NCBI GenBank assembly: GCA_963817375.1
Contig: CAWFOB010000006.1
Location: forward strand, 372,001 to 436,000
Length of the DNA stretch: 64,000 nucleotides
Reading direction: 5' to 3'
DNA from: JACVRM01 sp963817375
Lineage (GTDB): Bacteria; Actinomycetota; Thermoleophilia; Gaiellales; Gaiellaceae
The notes beneath the pieces are model-generated. The model was not told where the DNA came from, did not search any database, and saw only the letters and a list, made by a program, of their open reading frames with translations. A program made the translations under genes and the position numbers. Below, piece after piece: positions 23,677-31,786 of this stretch. Position 1 is the first letter of the stretch, and each line of letters starts with the position of its first letter.

Positions 23677-24939
23677 CTATACGCGCGCTGCCGCGTGCTG
23701 GTCGGCGACCCACATGCCGAGCAGGCCGCGGTAGTGGGCGACGAAGTGCTCGTGCTCGTGCTCGGGGAACGTCGCCTGCACCGTGGAGACGATCAGCTCG
23801 TCGAACTGCGCGCTCTCGACGTAGTCGACGGTCGCCTCGTCGAGGTGCGCGAGGTGCGTGTCGCAGAACTCGCGGTAGTGGTCGACGTCGAAGTAGTCCT
23901 CGGCCAGGCCGCGGTAGCCGTCCAGCTTCTCCTGGTACGTCAGGTCGTCGCGGTCGCCGATGTCGAAGTACGCGCGGGTGTTCTGGTTGAGGCGCATGCG
24001 CCTGCGTACGACGGTGCAGAAGGTGCACCAGCGAACGAGCGCCTTGATCGCCCACGGGAAGTAGTAGTGCAGCGAGGTGAGCGCGACGTCCGGCGACGCG
24101 TTGGCGTAGTCGATGGGATAGACGACGCCGTCCTTCACCAGCGTCTCGCAGGAGTTGAACTCCCAGCGGAAGAAGGCGTTGACGAGCCGGGAGATCGCGA
24201 CGACCTCCGCGCCCACGTCCGGCGAGAGGAAATCGTGGGCGACCGAGTAGCGCGCGTGCAGCGGGACGGACGGGTCGTACCGCATGACCATCGTCTCGGC
24301 GCCGATGGAGAGCGAGCGGACGAAGACGTCGAAGTCCTCGACGGACGCCTGCAGATGCATGATCCGCTCGCCGGACGCGTCGTACACCGAGTGCAGCTCG
24401 TCCGGCGACGCGACGCGCGTGACGCCGACCCACTGGCCGCCGTCGAACGGCTTCATGAAGAGCGGGAAGCCGATGTGCCCTGCGATCGCGTCCAGGTCGA
24501 ACGGGGCGTTGTACCGCGACGCCATCGCCTCCCAGCGCGCCGTCGCCGACTCGAAGCGCACGGAGCGCGGCGGCTCCTTGTGCGGGATCAGCCACGTCTC
24601 GGGGACCTTGAGGCCGAGCCGCATCATCGCGCAGTAGGCCGAGTGCTTTTCCATCGCCTGGAACGTGAACGGGTTGTTCAGGAGGTACACGTCGTCCATC
24701 AGCGAGATCTTCTTCAGCCACTCGCGCGGCACGAAGTACCACCACGCGAGGCGGTCGATGACGAGCGCGTGCCGCGGCCGGTAGCGCAGGTCGAACGGCT
24801 CGTTCATGACCCGCTCGGTCGTCAGCTCGTGCGTCTCGCCGCCGTGCTGGATGGGCCCGACGCGGCCCAGCAGGTGCTCGAACGCCGTCGGCCAGTCGTC
24901 CTCGGTGCCGAGCAGCAGGCCGATCAGGTGAGAGGGCAC
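23677..24939 (-). CDS. ATP-grasp ligase-like protein of unknown substrate
   Basis: Protein of 420 residues. The central ATP-grasp fold is recognisable: K98 region (QAMEKHSAYCAMMRLGLKVPETW), the nucleotide-binding lysine in GFPLFMKPFDGGQWVGVTRV (K163), hinge region near 200, and metal ligands in VVYPIDYANASPDV (D277, N280). ATP-grasp enzymes activate a carboxylate as acyl-phosphate and join it to an amine or thiol. The N-terminal ~60 and C-terminal ~120 residues (with CTFC and a His-rich HEHEHFVAHY) are unfamiliar. It ends a run of minus-strand genes: Fes-like esterase, second esterase, exported beta-propeller. Probable peptide-like or amide product; substrate unknown. Confidence 0.75.
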   Translation of the reverse strand: MPSHLIGLLLGTEDDWPTAFEHLLGRVGPIQHGGETHELTTERVMNEPFDLRYRPRHALVIDRLAWWYFVPREWLKKISLMDDVYLLNNPFTFQAMEKHSAYCAMMRLGLKVPETWLIPHKEPPRSVRFESATARWEAMASRYNAPFDLDAIAGHIGFPLFMKPFDGGQWVGVTRVASPDELHSVYDASGERIMHLQASVEDFDVFVRSLSIGAETMVMRYDPSVPLHARYSVAHDFLSPDVGAEVVAISRLVNAFFRWEFNSCETLVKDGVVYPIDYANASPDVALTSLHYYFPWAIKALVRWCTFCTVVRRRMRLNQNTRAYFDIGDRDDLTYQEKLDGYRGLAEDYFDVDHYREFCDTHLAHLDEATVDYVESAQFDELIVSTVQATFPEHEHEHFVAHYRGLLGMWVADQHAAARV

Positions 24940-24982
24940 ACGCCGTTTCTACCCCAACGACGGAGACGGAACCAGGGCCGCG

Positions 24983-25915
24983 TCACGGTGCGCTGACCAG
25001 GCAGGCGTCGTGCGACGACGCCGCGACGCGCTCGCGCAGGGACACGCGCCCGCGCCGGTCGAGCACGCAGAGCGTCCCGCGCGTCAGCGACGGGGTCAGC
25101 ACCACGCCGCCGGCCGCCTGGACGTTGAACGAGCCGAGCGGCACGTCGGTCGTCCGTAGCAGCCTTCCGTCGCCCAGTGAGAAGACGCGGACGACGCCGT
25201 CGTCGCCGCTCGACACGAACGCCTCGCCCCCGGCGAAGGTGACGTGCTGCGGCGTCGCGCCCGCCGACAGGCGCCGCACCACCGCGCCGCGCTCGTAGAC
25301 CAGCACCGTCCGGTGGTGGTCGTCGCCCGACGTCACCCAGACCCGCCGCCCCGAAGGCTCGAAGCCGACGTCGTGGACGAGGAACGGCGTCGTCAGGAAG
25401 CGGACGAGCGCCGGCTTCCGCGCGACGTTCAGGACGGCGATCCGCTCGGCGCTCGAGCCGAGCGCGACCCACAGCGCCTGTCCCGAGAGGCTCACGTGCC
25501 GCGCCGGTCCGTAGACCGTCGTCCGCGTGAGCACCCGCCCGGCGGCGACGTCGACCACCGCCACCTCGCCGCGGCCCGAGTCGGTCACGTAGGCGAGGCG
25601 CCCGTCCGGCGAGCCGGCCGTGTAGCGCGGCTGGTCGAAGCCGCGGATGACGTGGCGCACGTGCAGCCCGCGCAAGATCGTCAGCGCGCCGGCGGCCGTG
25701 TGCGCGACCACTGCGTGCTCGCCGACTGTCTGGATGCTCCGCGGGCCGGGCAGCGTCGGGATCTCCTTCCTGATGCGCCCGTCCAGGCCGACCGCGAGCA
25801 CACGGGACTCGGTGTCGGCGGTGACGAGCGCGACCGGCATGTCGGCGCCCAGCGCGTCGAGGTCGCGCACGAGCGCGACGGCGGCGGTCGCAAGCAGGAA
25901 CCGGCGGCGGTTCAC
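24983..25915 (-). CDS. Exported beta-propeller (YVTN-like) protein with twin-arginine-type leader
   Basis: Protein of 310 residues from GTG 25915. The leader NRRRFLLATAAVALV resembles a Tat signal (RRxFL plus hydrophobic run). The remainder is five to seven blades of ~40 residues, each shaped like ...GRLAYVTDSGRGEVAVVDVAAGRVLTR..., as in YVTN/lactonase-type beta-propellers. No catalytic ligands are evident, so it could be a binding scaffold or a lactonase-like enzyme. It lies 35 bases after the esterase gene and 43 before the ATP-grasp gene, all on one strand, so it is probably part of that operon. Confidence 0.75.
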   Translation of the reverse strand: MNRRRFLLATAAVALVRDLDALGADMPVALVTADTESRVLAVGLDGRIRKEIPTLPGPRSIQTVGEHAVVAHTAAGALTILRGLHVRHVIRGFDQPRYTAGSPDGRLAYVTDSGRGEVAVVDVAAGRVLTRTTVYGPARHVSLSGQALWVALGSSAERIAVLNVARKPALVRFLTTPFLVHDVGFEPSGRRVWVTSGDDHHRTVLVYERGAVVRRLSAGATPQHVTFAGGEAFVSSGDDGVVRVFSLGDGRLLRTTDVPLGSFNVQAAGGVVLTPSLTRGTLCVLDRRGRVSLRERVAASSHDACLVSAP

Positions 25916-25950
25916 GCAACGGATACGGCGGCGCAGGCCCCGCAGGTCCG

Positions 25951-26691
25951 TCAGCAGAAGCGCGGCAGGTGGTGCGCGAGCTGCGCGCGCCACGACGGCC
26001 AGTCGTGCGGCACGTCGTGGCCCCAGAGGTCGAGCTCGTGGCGGATGCCCTTGGCGCCGAGCAGCCCGGCGAACGCCGTCGTGCTCGCGAGCGCGCCAGT
26101 CGTGTCCTCCCACTGGCCCTGGCCGCAGACGAGCAGGAGGTTGGCGTTGCCGCGGATCCAGTCGAGGTGGTCGCCCTCCATGTGCTGGACGTAGTCGGCA
26201 GGGTTGTTGAAGTAGGCGGCGTCGCCGCGGTCGCCCCAGCCGATCGGCGCGATGTCGTAGACGCCCGACTGGCAGATCGCCAGCGGGAACACGTCCGGCC
26301 GCCGCAGCGCGAAGTTGGCGGCGTGGAAGGCGCCGAAGCTCGGGCCGTTCACGATCAGGTCGGCGCGGCCGCCGGAGTCGTCGCGGATGAACGGCACGAC
26401 CTGGTTGACGATCCAGTCCTCGTAGGCGCCGTGGCGAACCGCCCGCTCCTCCAACGGCAGGTGCTGCGCGTGCCAGCTCTCCGAGTCGAAGCTGGAGACG
26501 CAGTAGAGCTTGATGCGGCCGGCGTCGAGCAGCTCGCCGAGCTCCGCCACCATGCCGCGCTCCTCGTACTGCCACGCCGGCCCCTGCTCCGACGGGAACG
26601 CGAGCACGGGCCGGCCCCAGTGCCCGTAGGCGAGCACGGTGCCGTCCGCGCCGATCGCCGGGGCGTGGATCGAGACCTCGCGGCGGTTCAC
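25951..26691 (-). CDS. Esterase-family alpha/beta hydrolase (COG4947-like)
   Basis: Protein of 246 residues from GTG 26691, which overlaps the previous stop (GTGA). The nucleophile serine is S118 in VNGPSFGAFHA; a late WGHDVPHDWPSW supplies the histidine; and DHLDWIRGNANLLLVCGQ carries the probable acid region. The overall string GADGTVLAYGHWGRPVLAFPSEQG resembles the putative esterase group that is often found beside Fes-like esterases and ATP-grasp genes. No signal peptide, so cytoplasmic. Translational coupling with the upstream Fes-like enzyme suggests they act together. Confidence 0.8.
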   Translation of the reverse strand: MNRREVSIHAPAIGADGTVLAYGHWGRPVLAFPSEQGPAWQYEERGMVAELGELLDAGRIKLYCVSSFDSESWHAQHLPLEERAVRHGAYEDWIVNQVVPFIRDDSGGRADLIVNGPSFGAFHAANFALRRPDVFPLAICQSGVYDIAPIGWGDRGDAAYFNNPADYVQHMEGDHLDWIRGNANLLLVCGQGQWEDTTGALASTTAFAGLLGAKGIRHELDLWGHDVPHDWPSWRAQLAHHLPRFC

Positions 26692-27749
26692 GTCCACGCT
26701 CGCAGCATGACCTCCGCGAGCGGGGCGAGCAGGTCGCGCCACGCCGTGAAGTTGTGCGCGTCGCGGCCGGCGACGAAGCGCGTGTCCCACCCCTGCGTCT
26801 CGAGCGCCTTCGCGACGGCGCGGTTGTTGTCGAGGTTCTCCTCGCCGCGGCCGACGGTGATCGTCACCGGCACGCGCGGCGGCGCCGCGCGGCCGTGGAG
26901 GACATGGCCGACGAAGCGGGCAATGCGGCCGAAGCGGCCGAAGCGCGACTCCTGCTTGTCCCAGCGCTCGCGGAAGAAGCTCGAGGACTGCAGGAAGAGC
27001 CCCCCCGCGACCTGGTGCTGCCAGTGCGCGTGCAGGGCGGCGAGGCCGCCGAGGCTCGCGCCCATGATCACCGGCCGCGTCCGGTCCGTCGGCAGCGCCT
27101 CCTCGAGGCGCGGCAGGAGCTCCTGCGCGAAGGCCCGCGCGTAGCGGGCGGACGCCGAGTAGATCTCGTTGCGGTCGGCCGGCTGGAGGAGCGCAGCGCG
27201 CAGCGGCGGCACGTCGCCGAAGGAGACGACATGGTCGAGGTAGCGGATCAGCAGCGCGAGCTCGGCGTACTCGGGGCCGTCGTGAGCCACGAGGAGGGGC
27301 AGCGGCTCGGCCGGGTCGGCGTCGGCGGGCGACCAGACGAGCGCCTGCACGGTGCCGAGCGCACGGACCGGCACCTCGAGCTCGCTCACCTCGCCCGGCG
27401 GCGACTCGTCGTCGAAGACCCATGCGGGCGGGTTGTAGGTCGGGAGCTCGACCACGGACTTCTCGCCGAACACGCCCGGCGCGCGGAGCGGGTTGGCCGG
27501 ATCGGGGACGAGCCGCGGCTCGTGCCCGCGCGGGGTCAGCTCGAGCAGGTACTCCATCCGGTTCACGTCGGGCAGGCGAAAGTCGAGCTGCCACGTCCCG
27601 CGGCGCTGCCCGCGGCGGAACTCGACCCGGCGCGGCCGGTGCAGCTCGTGCGCGAGCGCGACGCCGGAGAGCGCGCGCGTCGGATCGGTGAAGCGGAACG
27701 TCACCTCGTTCGTCCCGACGAGCGGGCCCTGTGCCGTCGTCACTGCCAC
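26688..27749 (-). CDS. Enterochelin-esterase-like (Fes/COG2382) hydrolase
   Basis: About 353 residues. The first ~130 look like an early-set, beta-sandwich domain that reads like the N-domain of Fes-type esterases (NEVTFRFTDPTRALSGVALAHE...FRLPDVNRMEYLLELTPRG). The hydrolase domain has GASLGGLAAL as nucleophile elbow, VAHDGPEYAEL as oxyanion region, and AHNFTAWRDLLAP as the His-containing end. The family cleaves ester bonds of peptidic siderophores or polyesters, but no siderophore genes are nearby. First gene of the minus-strand set with the second esterase, beta-propeller and ATP-grasp genes. GTG 27749 or 27743 as start. Confidence 0.82.
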   Translation of the reverse strand: MAVTTAQGPLVGTNEVTFRFTDPTRALSGVALAHELHRPRRVEFRRGQRRGTWQLDFRLPDVNRMEYLLELTPRGHEPRLVPDPANPLRAPGVFGEKSVVELPTYNPPAWVFDDESPPGEVSELEVPVRALGTVQALVWSPADADPAEPLPLLVAHDGPEYAELALLIRYLDHVVSFGDVPPLRAALLQPADRNEIYSASARYARAFAQELLPRLEEALPTDRTRPVIMGASLGGLAALHAHWQHQVAGGLFLQSSSFFRERWDKQESRFGRFGRIARFVGHVLHGRAAPPRVPVTITVGRGEENLDNNRAVAKALETQGWDTRFVAGRDAHNFTAWRDLLAPLAEVMLRAWT

Positions 27750-27847
27750 GGCGGGCGAGCTTAGGCGCAACCTGTGCATAACGTGAAGTCCGCGGCCGCG
27801 TAACCCCGGTCAATCCTCCGCGAACCTGCTCGTCCTATAACGATTCC

Positions 27848-28807
27848 GTGTCGAGCACCGCGACCGCGCTCCCGGAGGTCGCGGGCCGCCGATGGGCGGT
27901 CATCGGCCTCGCGACGCTCGGGGTCGCCCTCTTCGTGGCGGTCGGCCTGCTCGGCGTCGAGCGCTACGCCTGGAACTACTGGCTCTACCGCGGCTTCGCC
28001 CCGCCGCAGGACCCCGCCTACGTCACTGTCCACGGCACGACCCGGAAGATCGGCGTCGTCAGCCCGGCGCTCGGCCGCACGCAGCCCGCGTACGTCTACC
28101 TCCCGCCCGGCTACGCCGCGCACCCGCACCGGCGCTACCCCGTCGCCTACCTCATGCACGGGTTCCCCGGGCGGCCGCTCGCCTTCCTGCTCACCGTCCG
28201 CATGGGCGTGCTCGAGGACGCGCTGGCTGCGCGCCACCGCATCACGCCGCCGATCCTGGTCATGCCGTACGGCTCGACCGGCACCTTCACGGACAAGGAG
28301 TGGGCGAACGGCATCCATCCGCACGAGGGCTGGGAGACGTTCGTCGCGCGCGACCTCGTCCGCACGGTCGACCGCAAGTTCCGGACGATCCCGGGCGGAC
28401 GGGGCCGCGCGCTGGCGGGGTTGTCGGAGGGCGGCTACGGCGCGCTGAACATCGGCCTCCATCATCCCGGCGAGTTCCGCGTGCTCGAGAGCTGGTCCGG
28501 CTACGCGCGCGCCGACAACGTCCATGCGATCTTCGGCGGCGAGCCTGCGCTGCTCGCGCGCAACACGCCGCTGACCACGCTCGCGCGCGCCGCACCGGCG
28601 CTCCGGCGCGCGCACACGTACGTCTGGCTGTACTCGGGCAGCGAGGATCCGCTGCGCGTCCAGAACGAGGAGTTCGCGAGCGAGCTCGCTCACCTCCATA
28701 TCGCGCACCGCTTCCTGCTCTTCCCCGGCGGCCACAACTGGGCGGTCTGGCGCACGCATGCGCAGCAGGCGCTGCTCGCCGCGGCGCGGAGGCTCGCGCA
28801 TGCGTAG
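27848..28807 (+). CDS. Membrane-anchored alpha/beta hydrolase (esterase D / AhyD-like)
   Basis: Protein of 319 residues, GTG start. A membrane segment at ~17-36 (AVIGLATLGVALFVAVGLLG) anchors it with the hydrolase outside the cytoplasm. Triad: S193 in AGLSEGGYGAL, an Asp in YSGSEDPLRV and His in FPGGHNWAVW. Its stop overlaps the start of an MprF/LysX-like synthase by eight bases. In Corynebacterium an external hydrolase (AhyD) paired with a tRNA-dependent lipid aminoacyl transferase removes the amino acid again. The same pairing here suggests a lipid-aminoacyl hydrolase (inference from context). Confidence 0.82.
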   Translation: MSSTATALPEVAGRRWAVIGLATLGVALFVAVGLLGVERYAWNYWLYRGFAPPQDPAYVTVHGTTRKIGVVSPALGRTQPAYVYLPPGYAAHPHRRYPVAYLMHGFPGRPLAFLLTVRMGVLEDALAARHRITPPILVMPYGSTGTFTDKEWANGIHPHEGWETFVARDLVRTVDRKFRTIPGGRGRALAGLSEGGYGALNIGLHHPGEFRVLESWSGYARADNVHAIFGGEPALLARNTPLTTLARAAPALRRAHTYVWLYSGSEDPLRVQNEEFASELAHLHIAHRFLLFPGGHNWAVWRTHAQQALLAAARRLAHA

Positions 28808-30894
28808 CGCGCTGCGCGTCGCCGGCGTTGCCGCCGGCCTGCCGGCGGCGATCGCCGTCGCCGCCGCGGCGACGGGGTGGCTCTACGTTCTCGGCCCGCT
28901 GGGGGGTGTGCCGGGCCCGCGCATCGGCGAGGCGCTGCCGCTCGACGAGCTCGCGAAGCGGGGCGCCTCGCCGCTCGCGGTGTTCGTGCTCGTGTGGGCC
29001 GCAGCCGGCGCGGCGCTCGGGCTGCTCGCCCGGGCGCTCAAGGCCGACCGGCCGACCGCGGCCGTGCTGCTCGCGCTCGGCGTCGGCTTCTGGACCTACC
29101 TGACGTCCGGCGTGGAGATCGCGATCGTCCGGCAGATCCCGCCGAGTGACGCGTTCCACGCCGCCGCCTCGCTCCGGGCCGTCTACCTTCCGGCCGCGCT
29201 CGCGGGCTTCGCGGGCGCCGTCGCGGGCCGCAGACCGCGACGCTCGGCGCCGCGCGCGCCGCTCCTGCTCGCGGTGCTCGTGGGCGCGGTCGGGGGGCTC
29301 GGGGTGCTCGACGCCGTGCTGCCGCCCCACGGCGACAGCCTGCTCGCGTCGCTCGTCCCGGCGGGCGTCCGGCCGCTCGCGCACGCGCTCGTCCCGCCGC
29401 TCGGTCTGGCCCTGCTCCTCGTGGCGCGCGGCCTGGCGCGCCGGAAGCACCGCGCGTGGCAGCTCGCGCTCGTCCTGCTCGGCGCCGTCGGCACGCTGCA
29501 CGTGCTGCACCGCTTCGACGAGGGCGCGATCGCCACCCTGATCGTCGCCCTCCTGCTCGTCGCGTTCCGGCACGACTTCACGGCGCGCGGAGACCCGCAG
29601 TCGCACCCGCGCGTCGTGCTGCACGCGGCCGCGTTCCTGGCCGCCATCTACGCGTACGGGGCGGTCGCGCTCTGGTGGAACCGGCTCGCCGCCGACCGCC
29701 CGTACACGCTCTCCTTCGCGACCAGGGAGACGACCGACGCGCTGCTCTTCCGCACGGCGCGCGGGTCGCCGCACCTCGCCGGCCCGGTCGGTGAGTGGTT
29801 CCCGGTGTCGGTCCTGCTGCTCGGCCTCGTCGCCACCGCCGCGATCGTGGCCGCGTGGCTCGCGCCGTGGCGGCACCGCGTTCGCCAGCAGGTGGACGAG
29901 CGCGAGGCGGTGCGGGCGCTCGTGCGTGCGTGGGGGATGGACACGCTCGCGCCGTTCGTGCTGCGCGGGGACAAGTCGTACTTCTTCAGCGACGACGGCC
30001 AGGCGTTCCTCGCCTACCGCGTCGTCGGCGGCGTGGCGATCGTCTCGGGTGACCCGATCGGGTCTCCGGACCTGTTCGACGGGCTGGTCGGGCGCTTCGC
30101 CGAGCACGCGCACGCCCGCGACTGGCGGATCGCCATCCTCGGCGCGTCCGAGCGGCGCCTCGAGCTCTACCGCACCCACGGCCTGCACGCGCTCTACCAC
30201 GGCGACGAGGCCGTCGTGGACACCGCCGCGTTCTCCCTCGACGGCCGCGCGATCCGCAAGGTGCGCCAGTCGGTGCACCGCCTCGAGCGCGCCGGCTACC
30301 GCGCCGAGCTGCTCCACCCGCGCGAGATTCGCCCCACCGCTCCGGGAGAAGCTCGAGGCGATCGCGCGCGCATGGCGCGGCGCCGAGCCGAACCGCGGCT
30401 TCGTCATGGCGCTCGACGCGCTCTTCCGGCTCGACGACGAGGACGCGGTCTTCGCGATCGGCTTCGACCCCGACGGCGAGCCGGCGGGCTTCCTCCACTT
30501 CGCCGTCTCGCGCTGCGCCGCCGCTCTGTCGCTCTCGTCGATGCCGCGCCTGCGGACGACGCCGAACGGGTTCAACGAGTGGCTCGTCTGCGAGACGGTC
30601 GAGTGGGCGCGCGCGCAGGGCTACGAGCGCATCTCGCTGAACTTCGCGCCGTTCGCGGCGCTGCTCACTCCCGACGCCGAGCTCACCGCGGTCCAGCGCG
30701 CCGAGCGACGCGCCCTGCTCGCGCTCAAGGGCCACTTCCAGCTCGACAACCTGCTCATCTTCAACCGCAAGTTCCTGCCCGGCTGGGAGCGGCGCTTCGT
30801 GGTCTACGAGCGCCGCCGCGACCTGCCCCGCGTCGGCATCGCTGCGCTCGCCGCCGAGGCGTACCTGCCGTTCAGCGGGCGGAAGCGGGCGTGA
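28800..30894 (+). CDS. MprF/LysX-type aminoacyl-phospholipid synthase (frame broken once)
   Basis: About 697 residues if repaired. The N-terminal half has roughly seven to eight membrane segments as in actinobacterial LysX/MprF proteins. The C-terminal ~330 residues are the DUF2156 tandem-GNAT synthase domain (LRGDKSYFFSDDGQAFLAYRVVGGVAIVSGDPIG; FNEWLVCETVEWARAQGYERISLNFAPFA; GHFQLDNLLIFNRKFLPGWERR). It transfers an amino acid from aminoacyl-tRNA to phosphatidylglycerol or diacylglycerol, reducing negative surface charge. The frame shifts near 30325-30335: dropping one base (for example one T of GATTCG) restores LLHPREI-APPLREKL. Stop overlaps the next gene's GTG. Confidence 0.85.
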
Positions 30895-31757
30895 TCGCTG
30901 CCGGGCTCGCGCTGGCCCTCGTCTCGGCGTTCGCGCTCAACTGGGCGTTCTTCCGCCAGCACGACGTGGCCTCCGGGCTGCCGCCGCTCAGCATCCGCCG
31001 GCCGCTCGCCTCGCTGCGCGCGCTCTTCGGCAGCGCGCGCTGGCTCGTCGGGTTCTCGGTCGGGATCGCGGGGTGGGCCGCGTACGTCGCGGCCCTCCGG
31101 CTCGCGCCGCTGTCGCTCGTCCAGGCGACGGCGGCCGGCGGCATCGGCGTCCTGGCGCTGCTCGTGCGCGCGGGCGGCACACCCCTGTCGCGGCGCGAGA
31201 GCGTCGGGGTGATCTGGTCGGTCGCCGGGCTCGCTGCGCTCGGCGTGTCTCTCGCCGGCGGCGCGGCCGCCGGCTCCGAGGCCACTGCGACGTGGGTTGC
31301 GGCGTGGTGCGTCGTCTCGGCTGCCGCGGCCGGGGTCTCGGCGGGGCCGCTGTCCCGGGTTGTGGCGCCGGGCGCCGGCCTCGGTATCGCCGCCGGCGTG
31401 CTCTACGCCGCCGGTGACGTCGCCACCAAGCAGGCCGTGGCAGGCGGAGCGGAGCTCGCGTTCGTGCCGGTGCTGCTCGCCTGCCACGGGCTTGCGTTCG
31501 TGGCGCTCCAGCTCGGCTTCCAGCGCGGCGGTGCGCTCGCCACGGCGGGGGTCGCGACGCTCGCCACCAACGCGTTGCCGATCCTGGCCGGGACGACGCT
31601 CTACGCCGAGGGCCTGCCTGGCGGCGCGCTCGGGCTGCTGCGCCTGCTCGCATTCGGCGCAGTGGTCGTCGGCGCGGCGGCCATCGCCGGGCGCGGCGAG
31701 GCGCGCAAGGAGGCCCCGAGCTTGACCGCGGAGGTGGCCGTCCGTACGATTGACTGA
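30891..31757 (+). CDS. EamA/DMT-superfamily permease
   Basis: Protein of 288 residues starting at GTG 30891 (GTGA overlap with the synthase stop). About nine to ten hydrophobic segments in two similar halves, each of the drug/metabolite-transporter type (LALVSAFALNWAFF, GWAAYVAALRLAPLSLVQATAAGGIGVLALL; LGIAAGVLYAAGDVATKQA). Coupling to an aminoacyl-lipid synthase that may lack its own flippase hints that it moves the aminoacylated lipid or its amino acid, but this is inference only. Its last codons overlap the palindrome that probably controls the following acyl-CoA dehydrogenase. Confidence 0.8.
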   Translation: MIAAGLALALVSAFALNWAFFRQHDVASGLPPLSIRRPLASLRALFGSARWLVGFSVGIAGWAAYVAALRLAPLSLVQATAAGGIGVLALLVRAGGTPLSRRESVGVIWSVAGLAALGVSLAGGAAAGSEATATWVAAWCVVSAAAAGVSAGPLSRVVAPGAGLGIAAGVLYAAGDVATKQAVAGGAELAFVPVLLACHGLAFVALQLGFQRGGALATAGVATLATNALPILAGTTLYAEGLPGGALGLLRLLAFGAVVVGAAAIAGRGEARKEAPSLTAEVAVRTID

Positions 31758-31767
31758 CGAGTCAATC
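31748..31767. promoter_or_regulatory. TetR-type operator upstream of acyl-CoA dehydrogenase
   Basis: GATTGACT-GACG-AGTCAATC: 8-base arms, 4-base spacer, 19 bases before the GTG at 31787. The core TGACTGAC-GAGTCA resembles the palindrome in the tetR gene at 18732-18747 (GACTGACCGGTCAGTC), so the same or a paralogous TetR regulator may bind both. Confidence 0.6.
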
Positions 31768-31786
31768 GACCGTAGAGGAGGAAGCG

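Noticed and set aside
28287..30575. Minus-strand open frame of 762 codons opposite the MprF-like gene
   Set aside because: Shadow frame; the plus strand has membrane segments and DUF2156 motifs.
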